Source: AV69 sp963742315
GTDB lineage: Bacteria; Verrucomicrobiota; Verrucomicrobiia; Chthoniobacterales; UBA10450
Assembly: GCA_963742315.1 (NCBI GenBank)
Contig: CAVULE010000010.1
Coordinates: 1-64,000, forward strand
Length of the DNA: 64,000 nt
Direction: 5' to 3'
Of this stretch, positions 18,313 to 26,472 are shown piece after piece. Every line of letters begins with the position of its first letter. Position 1 is the stretch's first letter. The translations under genes were made by a program, and so were the position numbers. A model generated the notes under the pieces. The model did no database searches and was not told where the DNA came from. It saw only the letters and a program-made list of their open reading frames with translations.

Positions 18313-19011
18313 ATGAAAATACTTGGGATGATCGGTGGGACGGGGCCGGAATCGACGGTGGAATATTACCGTCGGTTGATCGCAGCTTATCAGGCGCGCG
18401 TTTCAGAGAGTGGGGCTCCGCCGATCATCATCAACAGTGTCGATAATAAAAACCTGGTGAAATGGTTTACGGCGGGCGAGCTGGGGCGTGTTGTCGATTT
18501 TCTCGCGGCCGAGATCGAACGATTGGCGCGTGCGGGCGCCGATTTCGCGCTGATCGCGGCGGTCACGCCGCATCTTGTCTTCGACAAGCTGCAGCAGCGG
18601 GCCAGCATTCCGCTGCTCAGCATCGTGGAAGCGACGGCCGATGCCGCGACGAAGTCCCGATTGCGTCGCCTGGCGCTCTTCGGGACGCGATTCACCATGC
18701 AGGCAGCGCTTTTTCCGGAGGCGTTTGAGCGCCGCGGAATGATCATCGTGGTGCCGAATGAGAAAGAACAGGAATTCATCCATGAGAAATACATGGGAGA
18801 GCTTTTCGTTGGGGCAATTCTCGATGAGACGCGCGCAGCCTTAATCGACCTCGTGGAGACAATGAAGCAGCGCGACAATGTCGATGGCCTCATTCTCGGC
18901 GGCACCGAGCTGTCGTTAATTCTGCGCGAACCGACAGCGGCGGGCCTGCCGGTTCTCGATACGACGCAGATCCACGTCGAGACCGCGCTCGAGCGGATGC
19001 TGCGGGAATGA
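18313..19011 (+). CDS. Aspartate/glutamate racemase-family protein lacking both catalytic cysteines
   Basis: A 232-residue member of the Asp/Glu/hydantoin racemase superfamily. It has the N-terminal LGMIGGTGPESTVEYYRRL loop, the first active-site strand at residues 81-87 (IAAVTPH) and the second at 195-200 (LGGTEL). Active racemases carry Cys in both loops (PCNTAH and LGCTE); here the positions are Ala83 and Gly197. The fold and C-terminal PVLDTTQIHVETALE are otherwise normal. Two-base amino-acid racemisation by the usual thiol pair is therefore not possible, and a different reaction or a binding role is likely. Probably co-transcribed with the upstream methyltransferase. Confidence 0.75.
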   Translation: MKILGMIGGTGPESTVEYYRRLIAAYQARVSESGAPPIIINSVDNKNLVKWFTAGELGRVVDFLAAEIERLARAGADFALIAAVTPHLVFDKLQQRASIPLLSIVEATADAATKSRLRRLALFGTRFTMQAALFPEAFERRGMIIVVPNEKEQEFIHEKYMGELFVGAILDETRAALIDLVETMKQRDNVDGLILGGTELSLILREPTAAGLPVLDTTQIHVETALERMLRE

Positions 19012-19032
19012 AGCGTTCGGTGAAGAGCGCCG

Positions 19033-19500
19033 TTATTGTTTCGCGATCGGAGTGCCCTGATCAATCGCGATCTGCCATTTCCCATCGCGCTTAACGAAGA
19101 CATCGAGCCATCGATACTGGCCGGTGATGTCCTTACCCTTATAAGTGCCCTTATCGTCACTGCGATAGACCACCACAGCCATACCGGCCTCGGCCACCTG
19201 GACCTTCATATCGGACAAGTTCGAGGATTCGAGCTTCAAGGTCCCGGATTTAATGTCGGCCAAGAGCTCCGATTTACTCTGTGTGACTCCGTCCGGGCCG
19301 ATGCCCAGATAGTCGCTGGCCAGATATTTCTCGAACGCAGAGGTGTCAGACTTGACGATAGTGTCTGTTAGTTCTTGCTCGATTTTCTTAATCGTAGCTT
19401 CAACGTCGGCGGTCGCGCCTGTCCCTTTCTCCTTCGCCAACGTAATTGTGGGAAGGGCGAGGACGACTGTCAGAGTGAGAATGAGGTGGTAGTATTTCAT
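19033..19500 (-). CDS. Secreted NTF2-like (DUF4440) protein
   Basis: A 155-residue exported protein of the SnoaL/NTF2-like fold. ATG 19500 opens a signal peptide (MKYYHLILTLTVVLALPTI, cleavage near LAKEK). The DUF4440 pattern follows: IKKIEQELTDTIVKSDTSAF, EKYLASDYLGIGPDG, ELLADIKSGTLKLESSNLSD and WLDVFVKRDGKWQIAIDQGT. A longer frame reaches 19536 but would bury the signal peptide. The fold binds small ligands; no function is assigned. It converges with the racemase-like gene. Confidence 0.78.
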   Translation of the reverse strand: MKYYHLILTLTVVLALPTITLAKEKGTGATADVEATIKKIEQELTDTIVKSDTSAFEKYLASDYLGIGPDGVTQSKSELLADIKSGTLKLESSNLSDMKVQVAEAGMAVVVYRSDDKGTYKGKDITGQYRWLDVFVKRDGKWQIAIDQGTPIAKQ

Positions 19501-19587
19501 GCCGGCGAGGCTATGGCCGGCGTAAACTTCGAACAAGCTGAAAGTCGGAGTCGTTGCTGCGTACTGAAATCGTTACCTTTAAGGTTT

Positions 19588-19622
19588 CACATCGGGATCC
19601 CTCGACTGACGCTCGGGACGAG
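19588..19622. repeat. Half unit of the TCATTCCGAGCGAAGTCGAGG repeat family
   Basis: GGGATCCCTCGACTGACGC followed by TCGGGACGAG matches one arm of the large spacer inverted repeat (compare 43,200 and 62,669). Confidence 0.5.
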
Positions 19623-19679
19623 GTTCCATTTTGTTGATGTTTGCTCGATTTTTTTCCGCCTGATCGTTATCGTGTCCGC

Positions 19680-20416
19680 GTGGTCGAGCCGGCGAGAAAG
19701 TTGAAACTTTCGACGATCTTTATCGTGGCAATCGCTGGTCTGGTCGGTTTGGGCGTGTTTTTTTTCATCGGCGCGTTGATTGCCAGCTTTGCGGCGGGGC
19801 CGCTTCACATCTCAACCATGGAAGGCGCGCGCGGGTATTTCGCTGCGCTCGTCGGGATGATTGCAGGTGTGTTCGGATTTATCGGCGCGGCCTGGCTGGT
19901 TCTGCGTCGAGCGTGGGGTGCGCGGTGTGAGAGGTCGCCGTTGGCGGCATCGCAGCGTTCGCTCTGATTATTGTCTCCGCGGCATCCGGGGTTGGCATTT
20001 GGTATTCGATGCAACCACATGTCCTCAATCGAAATGGCCCGGAGCCGCTGCTGCGCCTTGAGATACGCGCACCACAAAATATCGCGATCTTTGCCGATGC
20101 TACGGCCGAGCTAACGACTGATAGGAACACGGCCGACGTAGTTCTGGAGAAAGCAGATGAAACCGCGACTCGCCGCGGATATGTGCCACTGTATTACCGT
20201 ACCTCACATCGTTTGTTGGCAGTTAAGTTTCCGAATGGAGGAGCGCGTCTTTACAATTTGCGTTTGCCGGCGAATCCGATGCCAAAGAAGTATCATGCCT
20301 GGTCGGCGTGGCAGAAGCCGGATTTTGTCGATGAACCGGGGTCAACCGGACCGAAACGGGCTGGTGACGGTCCGGACATCGACGTTCGCTACCACGTCGA
20401 GACCGCCGACGATTAG
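19680..20416 (+). pseudogene. Two-helix membrane protein with periplasmic domain, frameshifted
   Basis: Not recognised. The first frame (from about GTG 19680) has one long membrane helix (IFIVAIAGLVGLGVFFFIGA) and a second (YFAALVGMIAGVFGFIGAAW). A single-base change near 19,925 moves into a frame with a further helix (GGIAAFALIIVSAASGVGI) and a soluble domain (PEPLLRLEIRAPQNIAIFAD, PANPMPKKYHAWSAWQKPDF). Both halves look like genuine protein and join smoothly, so this is probably one gene of about 245 residues with a frame change. It is the clearest broken gene in the right-hand part. Confidence 0.5.
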
Positions 20417-20446
20417 TCCGAGCCGGACTGGCGGTCCGAGCCAGAG
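20416..20446. repeat. GTCCGAGCCGGAC hairpin repeat, copy 2 plus half copy
   Basis: The 17-base word GTCCGAGCCGGACTGGC starts at the last base of the upstream stop and is followed at once by a second partial copy (GGTCCGAGCC). Confidence 0.6.
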
Positions 20447-20559
20447 GACAAAGGTGGGAGGACGGCGGTGCCAGACGAGGCGAGCCAAGAAAGTCGGAGA
20501 TCAGAGGCCGACTCCGGTCACCGTACGATGTCGAACGTCCAGCATAAACAAAGGAAGAA

Positions 20560-20907
20560 TCAGGCCGCAGCAGCCGCCTTGGCCCGAAGCCTCGCGTTCC
20601 ATTCGGCACGCAAGAGTTTCATTTCCGCGCTGACCTTGACCATTCGCGGCCCGACGCCCTTATATTTTTTGATGACGCCCGTAACGGTTCTTGTGACCGC
20701 ACCCTGGCTCACGAGGCTCTGCAGCTTTTCGTAGGTACGCAGGCGCAGCATCTCTTCGCCGCCGCTGGCAGCATTCCGTTCCCGGAGATTGAGAAAAATG
20801 ACATCGAACAAGCCCTTGAATTCAAAGGAAGCCTTGGAAGAAAGTACGGCTACAAGCTCTTCCGTGATGTTGTCGGGGGCGCGACGCGAGAAGATTAGTT
20901 TAGACAT
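20560..20907 (-). CDS. Small conserved unknown protein, paralogue A
   Basis: A 115-residue basic, soluble protein with no family I recognise. It has a conserved core RRAPDNITEELVAVLSS, LRERNAASGGEEMLRLRTYE, KLQSLVSQGAVTRTVTGVIK and a basic, Ala-rich tail. A close paralogue lies at 26473-26826; by eye about three quarters of the central 80 residues are identical. Strong conservation across two loci argues that both are real and expressed. The KLxxLVSQGAVTRTVTGVIKK segment could form a helix-turn-helix, but this is speculation. ATG 20907 (MSKL) is chosen because it matches the MSKK start of the paralogue. Confidence 0.78.
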   Translation of the reverse strand: MSKLIFSRRAPDNITEELVAVLSSKASFEFKGLFDVIFLNLRERNAASGGEEMLRLRTYEKLQSLVSQGAVTRTVTGVIKKYKGVGPRMVKVSAEMKLLRAEWNARLRAKAAAAA

Positions 20908-21105
20908 CAATGATTATAGGCGAAATCCCGGAAATAGCCAGCCGGGAGAGACTATGGATGAGAAATCAGAGAGGAGAAAACAGATCAGAGTGAAGTTTTC
21001 AGAATGCGGATGACTTCAGCTATCGCTTCGGGATTGAAAAGCGATTCCAAACTCGGCGAATTAGACGATCAATGCGTAATGCTCTTCTGACGGGCACCCA
21101 AACCA

Positions 21106-22104
21106 ATGAAAGCAGTCGTCATCACATCTTATGGCGGGGTTGAGGGAATTGGTGTGCAGAAGGTAGACACGCCACCGGCGCCGGCGGCAGATCGGGTGCG
21201 CGTTCGGGTACATGCTGCGGGACTGAATCGCGCCGATATTTTGCAACGGCGCGGACATTATCCTGCGCCTCCAGGTTATCCCACAAACATCCCGGGTTTG
21301 GAATTCGCAGGCGAGGTGGACTCAATCGGCCAGGAGGTTCGCATTTGGAAAATCGGCGATCGCGTTTTTGGAATAACCGGCGGCGGCGCGCAGGCTGAGT
21401 TTGTCGTCGTGCCGGAGAGTAATCTCGCTCGTATTCCGGCGGAGCTGGACTGGGTGCAAGCGGGCGCGATGCCGGAAGTTTTTATCACCGCACACGATGC
21501 GCTGTTTACGCGCGGCAGCCTGCACCTCGGTGATCGCGTTCTCATTCACGCAGCCGCGTCCGGAGTTGGCACAGCCGCAATCCAAGTGGCTCACGCCGCC
21601 GGCGCGACGGTTTATGGCACCTCACGCACAGCGGACAAACTCCAGCGGCTCCATGAATTAAAGCTCGGACTCGATCAGAGCGTGGCAGTGGGTAGTGAGC
21701 CGGGGAATTTTGTGGAAGCGGTGAAAAAATGGACGAATGGCGCCGGGGTCGATGTCATTCTCGATCTTGTGGGCGGCAACTACCTCGCGCCAAATCTCGA
21801 AGCGCTCACGTCGCGCGGCCGATTAATTTGTGTCGGCACGACGGCCGGCGCGAAATCGGAGATCGACCTCGGACTGCTCATGCGAAAACGGGCGACGATC
21901 ATCGGCACGATGCTTCGCGGGCGCTCGATCGAGGAAAAAGCCGAGGCCACGCGGCGCTTTGCCTCTTCCGTTCTCCCGTTGGTGTCACGCGGTGCGATTC
22001 GTCCGATCATCGATCGCGTTTATCCAGCAAACGAAATCCGCGATGCGCATGAACGGATGGAATCGAACGCCAGCTTCGGCAAAATCGTGCTGACATTCGC
22101 CTGA
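21106..22104 (+). CDS. NAD(P)H-quinone oxidoreductase, zinc-less MDR (PIG3-like)
   Basis: A 332-residue medium-chain dehydrogenase/reductase of the zinc-independent quinone oxidoreductase branch. GroES-like domain: AAGLNRADILQRRGHYPAPP, then PGLEFAGEVDSIG and GDRVFGITGGGAQAEF. Cofactor domain: LIHAAASGVGTAAIQVAHAA (AxxGVGxxA nucleotide motif) and VYGTSRTADKLQRL, where the Ser/Arg pattern suggests NADPH. The C-terminal ASFGKIVLTF is typical. Zinc-ligand cysteines are absent, as expected. The reaction would be NADPH-dependent reduction of quinones or enones. Not obviously in an operon with its neighbours. Confidence 0.88.
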   Translation: MKAVVITSYGGVEGIGVQKVDTPPAPAADRVRVRVHAAGLNRADILQRRGHYPAPPGYPTNIPGLEFAGEVDSIGQEVRIWKIGDRVFGITGGGAQAEFVVVPESNLARIPAELDWVQAGAMPEVFITAHDALFTRGSLHLGDRVLIHAAASGVGTAAIQVAHAAGATVYGTSRTADKLQRLHELKLGLDQSVAVGSEPGNFVEAVKKWTNGAGVDVILDLVGGNYLAPNLEALTSRGRLICVGTTAGAKSEIDLGLLMRKRATIIGTMLRGRSIEEKAEATRRFASSVLPLVSRGAIRPIIDRVYPANEIRDAHERMESNASFGKIVLTFA

Positions 22105-22130
22105 CAAACTAGATTGGAAGGCAAAAGAGT

Positions 22131-22466
22131 ATGGAAACGAACGAATCACCCCAGCTGGACGCCCTCTTACTTGGCGAAATCCAGGTTCTCCTCTCCGAGA
22201 AACGAACTGCGCTCTCTTCCATGCGCACTGGTATCGCCGTCTTCGCTTTGCCTCTGTCTGTCCTAAGCGTGCTAATCGCGACCTCGCGCTATTACAGCAT
22301 CGGGAAGGTGATGCCGCTGCTCACGCCGCTGCTGCTTTTGAACCTTGGGCTGGTCGTGCTCGGCACCTGGCTCGTCTTCCATTCGATCGGCCGTCTTCAC
22401 CATTACGAACGCCGCATCCGAGAGCTGACCCAGAAATATCGGTCGCTCGCGGAGGTTGTCGAGTAG
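22131..22466 (+). CDS. Small DUF202-like membrane protein
   Basis: A 111-residue protein with a soluble N-terminal helix (LDALLLGEIQVLLSEKRTAL), two membrane helices (GIAVFALPLSVLSVLIATS and PLLTPLLLLNLGLVVLGTWL) and a basic C-terminal helix (RLHHYERRIRELTQKYR). A GGAAGG ribosome site precedes ATG 22131. The E.xxLLSEKRTALSSMRTGIA pattern recalls YidH/DUF202 proteins (E-RT-LAxxRT). Function unknown. Confidence 0.7.
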   Translation: METNESPQLDALLLGEIQVLLSEKRTALSSMRTGIAVFALPLSVLSVLIATSRYYSIGKVMPLLTPLLLLNLGLVVLGTWLVFHSIGRLHHYERRIRELTQKYRSLAEVVE

Positions 22467-22971
22467 CGTCAACGAAGCGAACGGCATCTCGTCACGTTCG
22501 CCGGCATGTCGACCTACGTTCGGGAGGTAGGAATCAAAAATTAAGAAGGGGATGTCCCAAAAACGGCAGAAAACGTCCAGACACGTGGAGATGCGTTTCT
22601 GTAGTGTGAACAGATGGTGAAAGCCCACACGAGTCTCAGGGATGGCGACACGATCGGCCGTTTGCGCCGGGGATTCAGTTCGACGCAGAATTCGCATCCC
22701 GTCGATGCAATACGCTGCCACGATCAATACGCGTTGCACTTTCCATCGCACAGCAGACACCAGCGCCACAGCCGAAGGCTGGCGTTTACTTTTTCAGGAC
22801 GGCTTCAAGTCCTGGATCGAGCGAATAAAGTAAGCTGCTGCGCCAAGATTGTGGCGAGCCAGGGAGGTAGGAATTAAGAAGTCGCGCGCTGCAGCCTTCA
22901 TCGCGGTGAAAAGCGATACTTAGGTACCAGCTCATATTTCAGAGCGCGCTCGAACGCTAAGCATAAAGGCC
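22467..22971. other. 505-base spacer with direct repeats and a terminator-like hairpin
   Basis: No gene supported. The word GGGAGGTAGGAAT followed by an AATTAAGAAG-like tail occurs twice, at about 22,524 and 22,863, framing some 340 bases. Near 22,764-22,794, CGCCACAGCC-GAA-GGCTGGCG followed by TTTACTTTTT looks like an intrinsic terminator on the plus strand. The framed segment might be a remnant of a small mobile unit. Confidence 0.4.
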
Positions 22972-23958
22972 ATGAGAATTCCGTGGAACATCGTTACCAA
23001 AAACCTGTCGCCGAGCGACGCGCGCATTCCGTTGGAGAAAAAGCTGCAACAGAAGATCGCCAAGTTTGACCGGTTTCTCGCTCATTTCCCGGCGGACGCG
23101 GTCCATTTGCAGATAGTGCTGGAGAAGCATCCGCGAAAAGATCGTTATCTTGCGTCACTCACCCTGCGTGTGCCCTCTGACATTCTGCACAGCGAAGAAG
23201 CCGGGCGCGACCTCATCGGAGCGTTCGATGAGGCGGTGAAAAGTCTGCTCCGCAAATTGAAATCGTACAAGTCCAGTCTGCGCGGTGAAAAATTTTGGAA
23301 ACGCAAAGAGCGTCGCGAGAAACTGCATGCGCTCAAAGCGACGGGATTCGCGTTTGAGCCGCAGGTCGAAGGTGAAGGTCCACAAGCGAACAAGGACGTT
23401 GTGCGCGAACTTTTTCAGCAACACTACAAGGAATTTTTGCGTCATGTCCGCCGCCATATTCTTCAGGATGAGGCGGCAGGCGATCTGCCGAAGGATGTAG
23501 TCAATCCACGCGATGTTTTGAGTGAAGTGGCATGGCGTGCAGAAAGCAAAGCCGACGAAGGACCGAAACGCGGCAGCTGGCTGGGCTGGTTTTATCAGCT
23601 CATTCACGAGGAACTGAAACGTCAACGCCGATTGTGGAAACAAAAGAAGCCTGCGCGGGTAAAAACGTCGCCCGAAGACAGGAAGATGGCCGGCAGTGAG
23701 GCATCGTTTGCTGACGCTGCGGAAGTTCCGCCGGTTGAAATCGCGGCACGTAAGGATGTGGTGGCACAACTGGAGCAAGACATGCGAAATTGGCCACGAC
23801 CGGAGCGCGAGGTTTTTGAGCTGTATTACGTCGAAGGGCTCGATCCGGAAGAAATCGCGATGGTCACAAGCCAGCCGTTAAAAACGGTGCGAGAAAATCT
23901 CGAGTCGATCCAGCATCGGTTGCGCGACGAGATGCTCGCGCAGAAAGCAGCCGCCTAA
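22972..23958 (+). CDS. Fusion of a ribosome-hibernation (S30AE/HPF) domain with a sigma-70-like domain
   Basis: A 328-residue protein in two parts. Residues about 1-105 match the S30AE fold of HPF/RaiA: MRIPWNIVTKNLSPSD, LEKKLQQKIAKFDRFLAHFP, RKDRYLASLTLRVPSD, then EAGRDLIGAFDEAVKSLLRK. Residues about 140-328 resemble an ECF-type sigma factor: VRELFQQHYKEFLRHVRRHI, SWLGWFYQLIHEELKRQRRL (region 2-like) and WPRPEREVFELYYVEGLDPE followed by EIAMVTSQPLKTVRENLESI (region 4 helix-turn-helix). The linker is basic. HPF pairs or inactivates ribosomes in the 30S decoding region; sigma factors direct RNA polymerase. One chain carrying both suggests a protein linking translation arrest with transcription. 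The sigma part is divergent and could instead bind rRNA. Confidence 0.82.
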   Translation: MRIPWNIVTKNLSPSDARIPLEKKLQQKIAKFDRFLAHFPADAVHLQIVLEKHPRKDRYLASLTLRVPSDILHSEEAGRDLIGAFDEAVKSLLRKLKSYKSSLRGEKFWKRKERREKLHALKATGFAFEPQVEGEGPQANKDVVRELFQQHYKEFLRHVRRHILQDEAAGDLPKDVVNPRDVLSEVAWRAESKADEGPKRGSWLGWFYQLIHEELKRQRRLWKQKKPARVKTSPEDRKMAGSEASFADAAEVPPVEIAARKDVVAQLEQDMRNWPRPEREVFELYYVEGLDPEEIAMVTSQPLKTVRENLESIQHRLRDEMLAQKAAA

Positions 23959-24674
23959 GCGTCAGATCGGCTTGGGTCGCGTCGCCAACGCAAGGTTTCG
24001 AATGCAGTCCAGCAGATAACCAGCCAGAGGAGACCGGCCGCGAGCGCGCCCAGAACATCGGTCAAGTAATGGGCTCCCAGATAAATTCGGGTGAGCCCGA
24101 TGAGTAGGATCCAGAGGCAGGCCCCCGATACACAAGCGAAACGCGCGGCGCGGTTCCGGACGTTTTTCCAGGCGAGCAAGGCGAGTAAACCGTAGAGCAG
24201 GGTCGCTCCCATGGTGTGCCCGCTGGGAAAACCGTAACTGGAAAGCGTTACCAGCGGGTTCTCTAACACGGGACGTTCGCGATGAAAGAAATGCTTCAAA
24301 ACCAGGTTGAGCGTGCTGCCGCCGAGCATGACCAGCGCGACCAGAGAAGCGTTGAGCCAATCTCGGCGCGAGACCAGGAACAACGCCAGGCCAATGGAAA
24401 CGGCCGTCAGCCACCCAACCGAGCCGAAGAATGAAATCGTTCTCGCAACTTGAGTGACTGTCGGAGAGGCGTGCTGGTGGAACCAGACTGCGACCTGTCG
24501 ATCAACCTGCACAATCGGATCCCCATGAGATACGTCCTCGGCGATTTCACCGAAACACCAGCCGCAAATCAGAACAACAAGAACACCGACGGTCAGATGC
24601 AAGCCGGCATAGCCCTGCGGCGAAAGTCGGTTCTGTAAAAACCGAATCTGTTTGTGGAAACGGCTGCATGTCAT
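23955..24674 (-). CDS. PAP2-family membrane phosphatase
   Basis: A 239-residue membrane phosphatase with all three PAP2 signatures: KHFFHRERP (KxxxxxxRP), YGFPSGHTMG (PSGH) and TRIYLGAHYLTDV (SRxxxxxHxxxD; here Thr replaces Ser). Six membrane helices are visible. The active site faces the periplasm and hydrolyses lipid phosphates such as phosphatidate or undecaprenyl pyrophosphate. Its start overlaps the phosphoesterase stop by four bases, so it is the third gene of the operon beginning at 26373. With a lipid kinase in the same operon, phosphatidate/diacylglycerol turnover is the likely role. Confidence 0.88.
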   Translation of the reverse strand: MTCSRFHKQIRFLQNRLSPQGYAGLHLTVGVLVVLICGWCFGEIAEDVSHGDPIVQVDRQVAVWFHQHASPTVTQVARTISFFGSVGWLTAVSIGLALFLVSRRDWLNASLVALVMLGGSTLNLVLKHFFHRERPVLENPLVTLSSYGFPSGHTMGATLLYGLLALLAWKNVRNRAARFACVSGACLWILLIGLTRIYLGAHYLTDVLGALAAGLLWLVICWTAFETLRWRRDPSRSDA

Positions 24675-25480
24675 GCCGGGGTCCAGCCATTCGCGGTCCG
24701 GACAAACTCTTCCGTTGAGAAAAGATCGAACGCACCGCGCTCCGCTCGCCAGCGGTATTGGGAGATTTTGACACGCGGCCCTTCAATCTGAATCACGTTT
24801 AACGAGTTGGGCTGACCGCGTCCACGCGTAGAGGTGGTAGTGCCCGAGGCGACGATGAGCGCCGAGTAATTGTTGATTTTGTAGCGCGTGATGGTGCGGC
24901 TCGTCCCAGCGACATGAAAATGCCCGGCTAACGACATATCGATCGGAACTTGAGCGAGGATTTTCATGGCCGGTCGGGCGCGAAACACTACCCGATCGCC
25001 CTCGACGCCGGGCGGCAGATCGAACGGATGATGGGTGACGACAATTTTGATGTGTGCCGGCGACAGGGTTGCAAATCGGGCGCGCAGTTTTGCGAGCTGT
25101 TGACGGTTGATCCGGCCGTTCTTGCCCGTAAGCGCGCGAGCTGTGTTGACGCCGGCGACGGCAATCTCATCATCGACATAGAGCGGCTCGAGGTCCTCGG
25201 AGATGAAACGCCGGAAACGATCCAGCTTGCGAAACAGTCGCTCGAAGATGTTGTGCAGTGGCACGTCGTGATTTCCCGGGACGACAATTTTCGGGAACGG
25301 GATCGCACCCAAAAATTTGCGCGCTTCCAGGAACTCTGCCGTGCGCGCTCGCTGGGTCAGGTCGCCCGAGATTGTGACCAAATCCGGTTTAGTCACGCGG
25401 ATGAAGTCGAGCAGCACGGGGATGATAGCAGGATCCACCGTCCCAAAGTGCAGATCGGAAAGATGAATCAACGTCCGCAT
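24671..25480 (-). CDS. Calcineurin-like metallophosphoesterase (CpdA-like)
   Basis: A 269-residue class III phosphoesterase. The metal-binding motifs are complete and in order: HLSDLHFG (DxH), LVTISGDLTQRA (GDxxxxG-like), VVPGNHDVPL (GNHD), VVTHHPF (His) and LAGHFHVAG (GHxH). This spacing is that of the CpdA/Icc branch, which hydrolyses cyclic AMP or other phosphodiesters. Lying between a diacylglycerol kinase-like and a PAP2 gene, a phospholipid-derived phosphodiester is a plausible alternative substrate. The start codon overlaps the stop of the kinase gene by one base, and its own stop overlaps the PAP2 start. Confidence 0.87.
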   Translation of the reverse strand: MRTLIHLSDLHFGTVDPAIIPVLLDFIRVTKPDLVTISGDLTQRARTAEFLEARKFLGAIPFPKIVVPGNHDVPLHNIFERLFRKLDRFRRFISEDLEPLYVDDEIAVAGVNTARALTGKNGRINRQQLAKLRARFATLSPAHIKIVVTHHPFDLPPGVEGDRVVFRARPAMKILAQVPIDMSLAGHFHVAGTSRTITRYKINNYSALIVASGTTTSTRGRGQPNSLNVIQIEGPRVKISQYRWRAERGAFDLFSTEEFVRTANGWTPA

Positions 25481-26373
25481 CAGCCAACAGAATTATCCCG
25501 GACGATGACGCGCAGGTCTCTGGGTCGCGACCGATAATGCAATGGCGATTTCATCCATTTCACTTCGCCGTCAGTGGCAACGAGAATGAGATGGCGAGGC
25601 GCTTCGACAAAAGCTTCGTCGACCAGATATGCCTCAAAATCTTTCTCCTGGCTCAAATGTCCAAGTAACGCCCGGAAAGCTACGCGGATCAGTCCCCAGC
25701 GTCCGACTCGATGAGTCAGATAAAGGCCAAGTTTCCCGGCGTCGAGGCGACGGCGGGCGCCGATCCGAAAACCGGTCAGTTCGTATTCATTATTGCCGAC
25801 GAAGAGAAACGGAGTCTCGCGTTTTAACGTTTTACCTTCCACCTCGATGCGGAGATCGAGAAAAGGAAATCGGCGAAAGGCATGCATCGTAGCCCAAATG
25901 TATGCCGGGCGCTTTCCAATACGCAGCCGCATCTGTTCGACGACGCGCCGATGGACGATATGGGGATAAATCCCGAGGCTGGAGTTATTGACGAAGACGC
26001 GCCCGTTCACTTCTCCCACATCGACGCTAGCAATGTTACCTTCGGCGATCGTCCGCACCGCACCCTCGAGATCAAGCGACAAGTGCAGGTCCTTGGCAAA
26101 GTGATTGAGCGTCCCGAGCGGCAATACGCCCAACGTTTTTTCCGTACCTGCCACCTCGGCTGCAACAGTGTTGACGGTTCCGTCGCCTCCAGCGGCCACG
26201 ATCGTTTCATGATTCTCAGCTACAGCCCGTTTGGCTGCGGCACTCATATCCTTTCCGGCGACCGAAATAATTTCAATATTCAAGCCGGCCGCGCCGAACA
26301 AATCCGCGATCTTCGATTGCGGATTGGCAGACCTGGCGACAGTGCCGGCATGCGCATTTAGAATGACGATCAT
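25480..26373 (-). CDS. Diacylglycerol kinase-family lipid kinase
   Basis: A 297-residue lipid kinase of the DgkB/YegS/BmrU family. ATG 26373 gives MIVILNAHAGT, the usual first strand with N-x-x-x-G. The ATP-binding motif is IVAAGGDGTVNTVAAEV, followed by LGVLPLGTLNHFAKDL (P-x-GT-N-D/H-F-A) and a C-terminal beta-sandwich (RETPFLFVGNNEYELTGFRI). It phosphorylates diacylglycerol or a related lipid at the inner membrane face. First gene of a tight three-gene operon with a phosphoesterase and a PAP2 phosphatase, so it probably works in phospholipid recycling. A TTG three codons upstream is less likely as start. Confidence 0.88.
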   Translation of the reverse strand: MIVILNAHAGTVARSANPQSKIADLFGAAGLNIEIISVAGKDMSAAAKRAVAENHETIVAAGGDGTVNTVAAEVAGTEKTLGVLPLGTLNHFAKDLHLSLDLEGAVRTIAEGNIASVDVGEVNGRVFVNNSSLGIYPHIVHRRVVEQMRLRIGKRPAYIWATMHAFRRFPFLDLRIEVEGKTLKRETPFLFVGNNEYELTGFRIGARRRLDAGKLGLYLTHRVGRWGLIRVAFRALLGHLSQEKDFEAYLVDEAFVEAPRHLILVATDGEVKWMKSPLHYRSRPRDLRVIVRDNSVG

Positions 26374-26399
26374 CCCTATCAAATCGCATCGACCAACCC

Positions 26400-26432
26400 T
26401 GGCAAGCGGGAGCGCTTGCCCTACAGGGCTAG
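26400..26432. repeat. Spacer palindrome ending CCCTACA
   Basis: GGCAAGCG and CGCTTGCC flank GGAG and are followed by CTACAGGGC. It is half of the two-hairpin element seen complete at 35,544. Confidence 0.5.
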
Positions 26433-26472
26433 ATCCGAGCTCGCCTCCGGACGAGACAAGGAGGCGCGAAAA

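Noticed and set aside
18390..19160. A 256-codon minus-strand frame opposite the racemase-like gene
   Set aside because: It is Ser/Arg-rich shadow sequence with no motif; the plus-strand gene is clear.
22467..22971. Degraded transposase (REP-associated type)
   Set aside because: No catalytic motif (HUH or DDE) could be read in any frame; only direct repeats and a hairpin remain.
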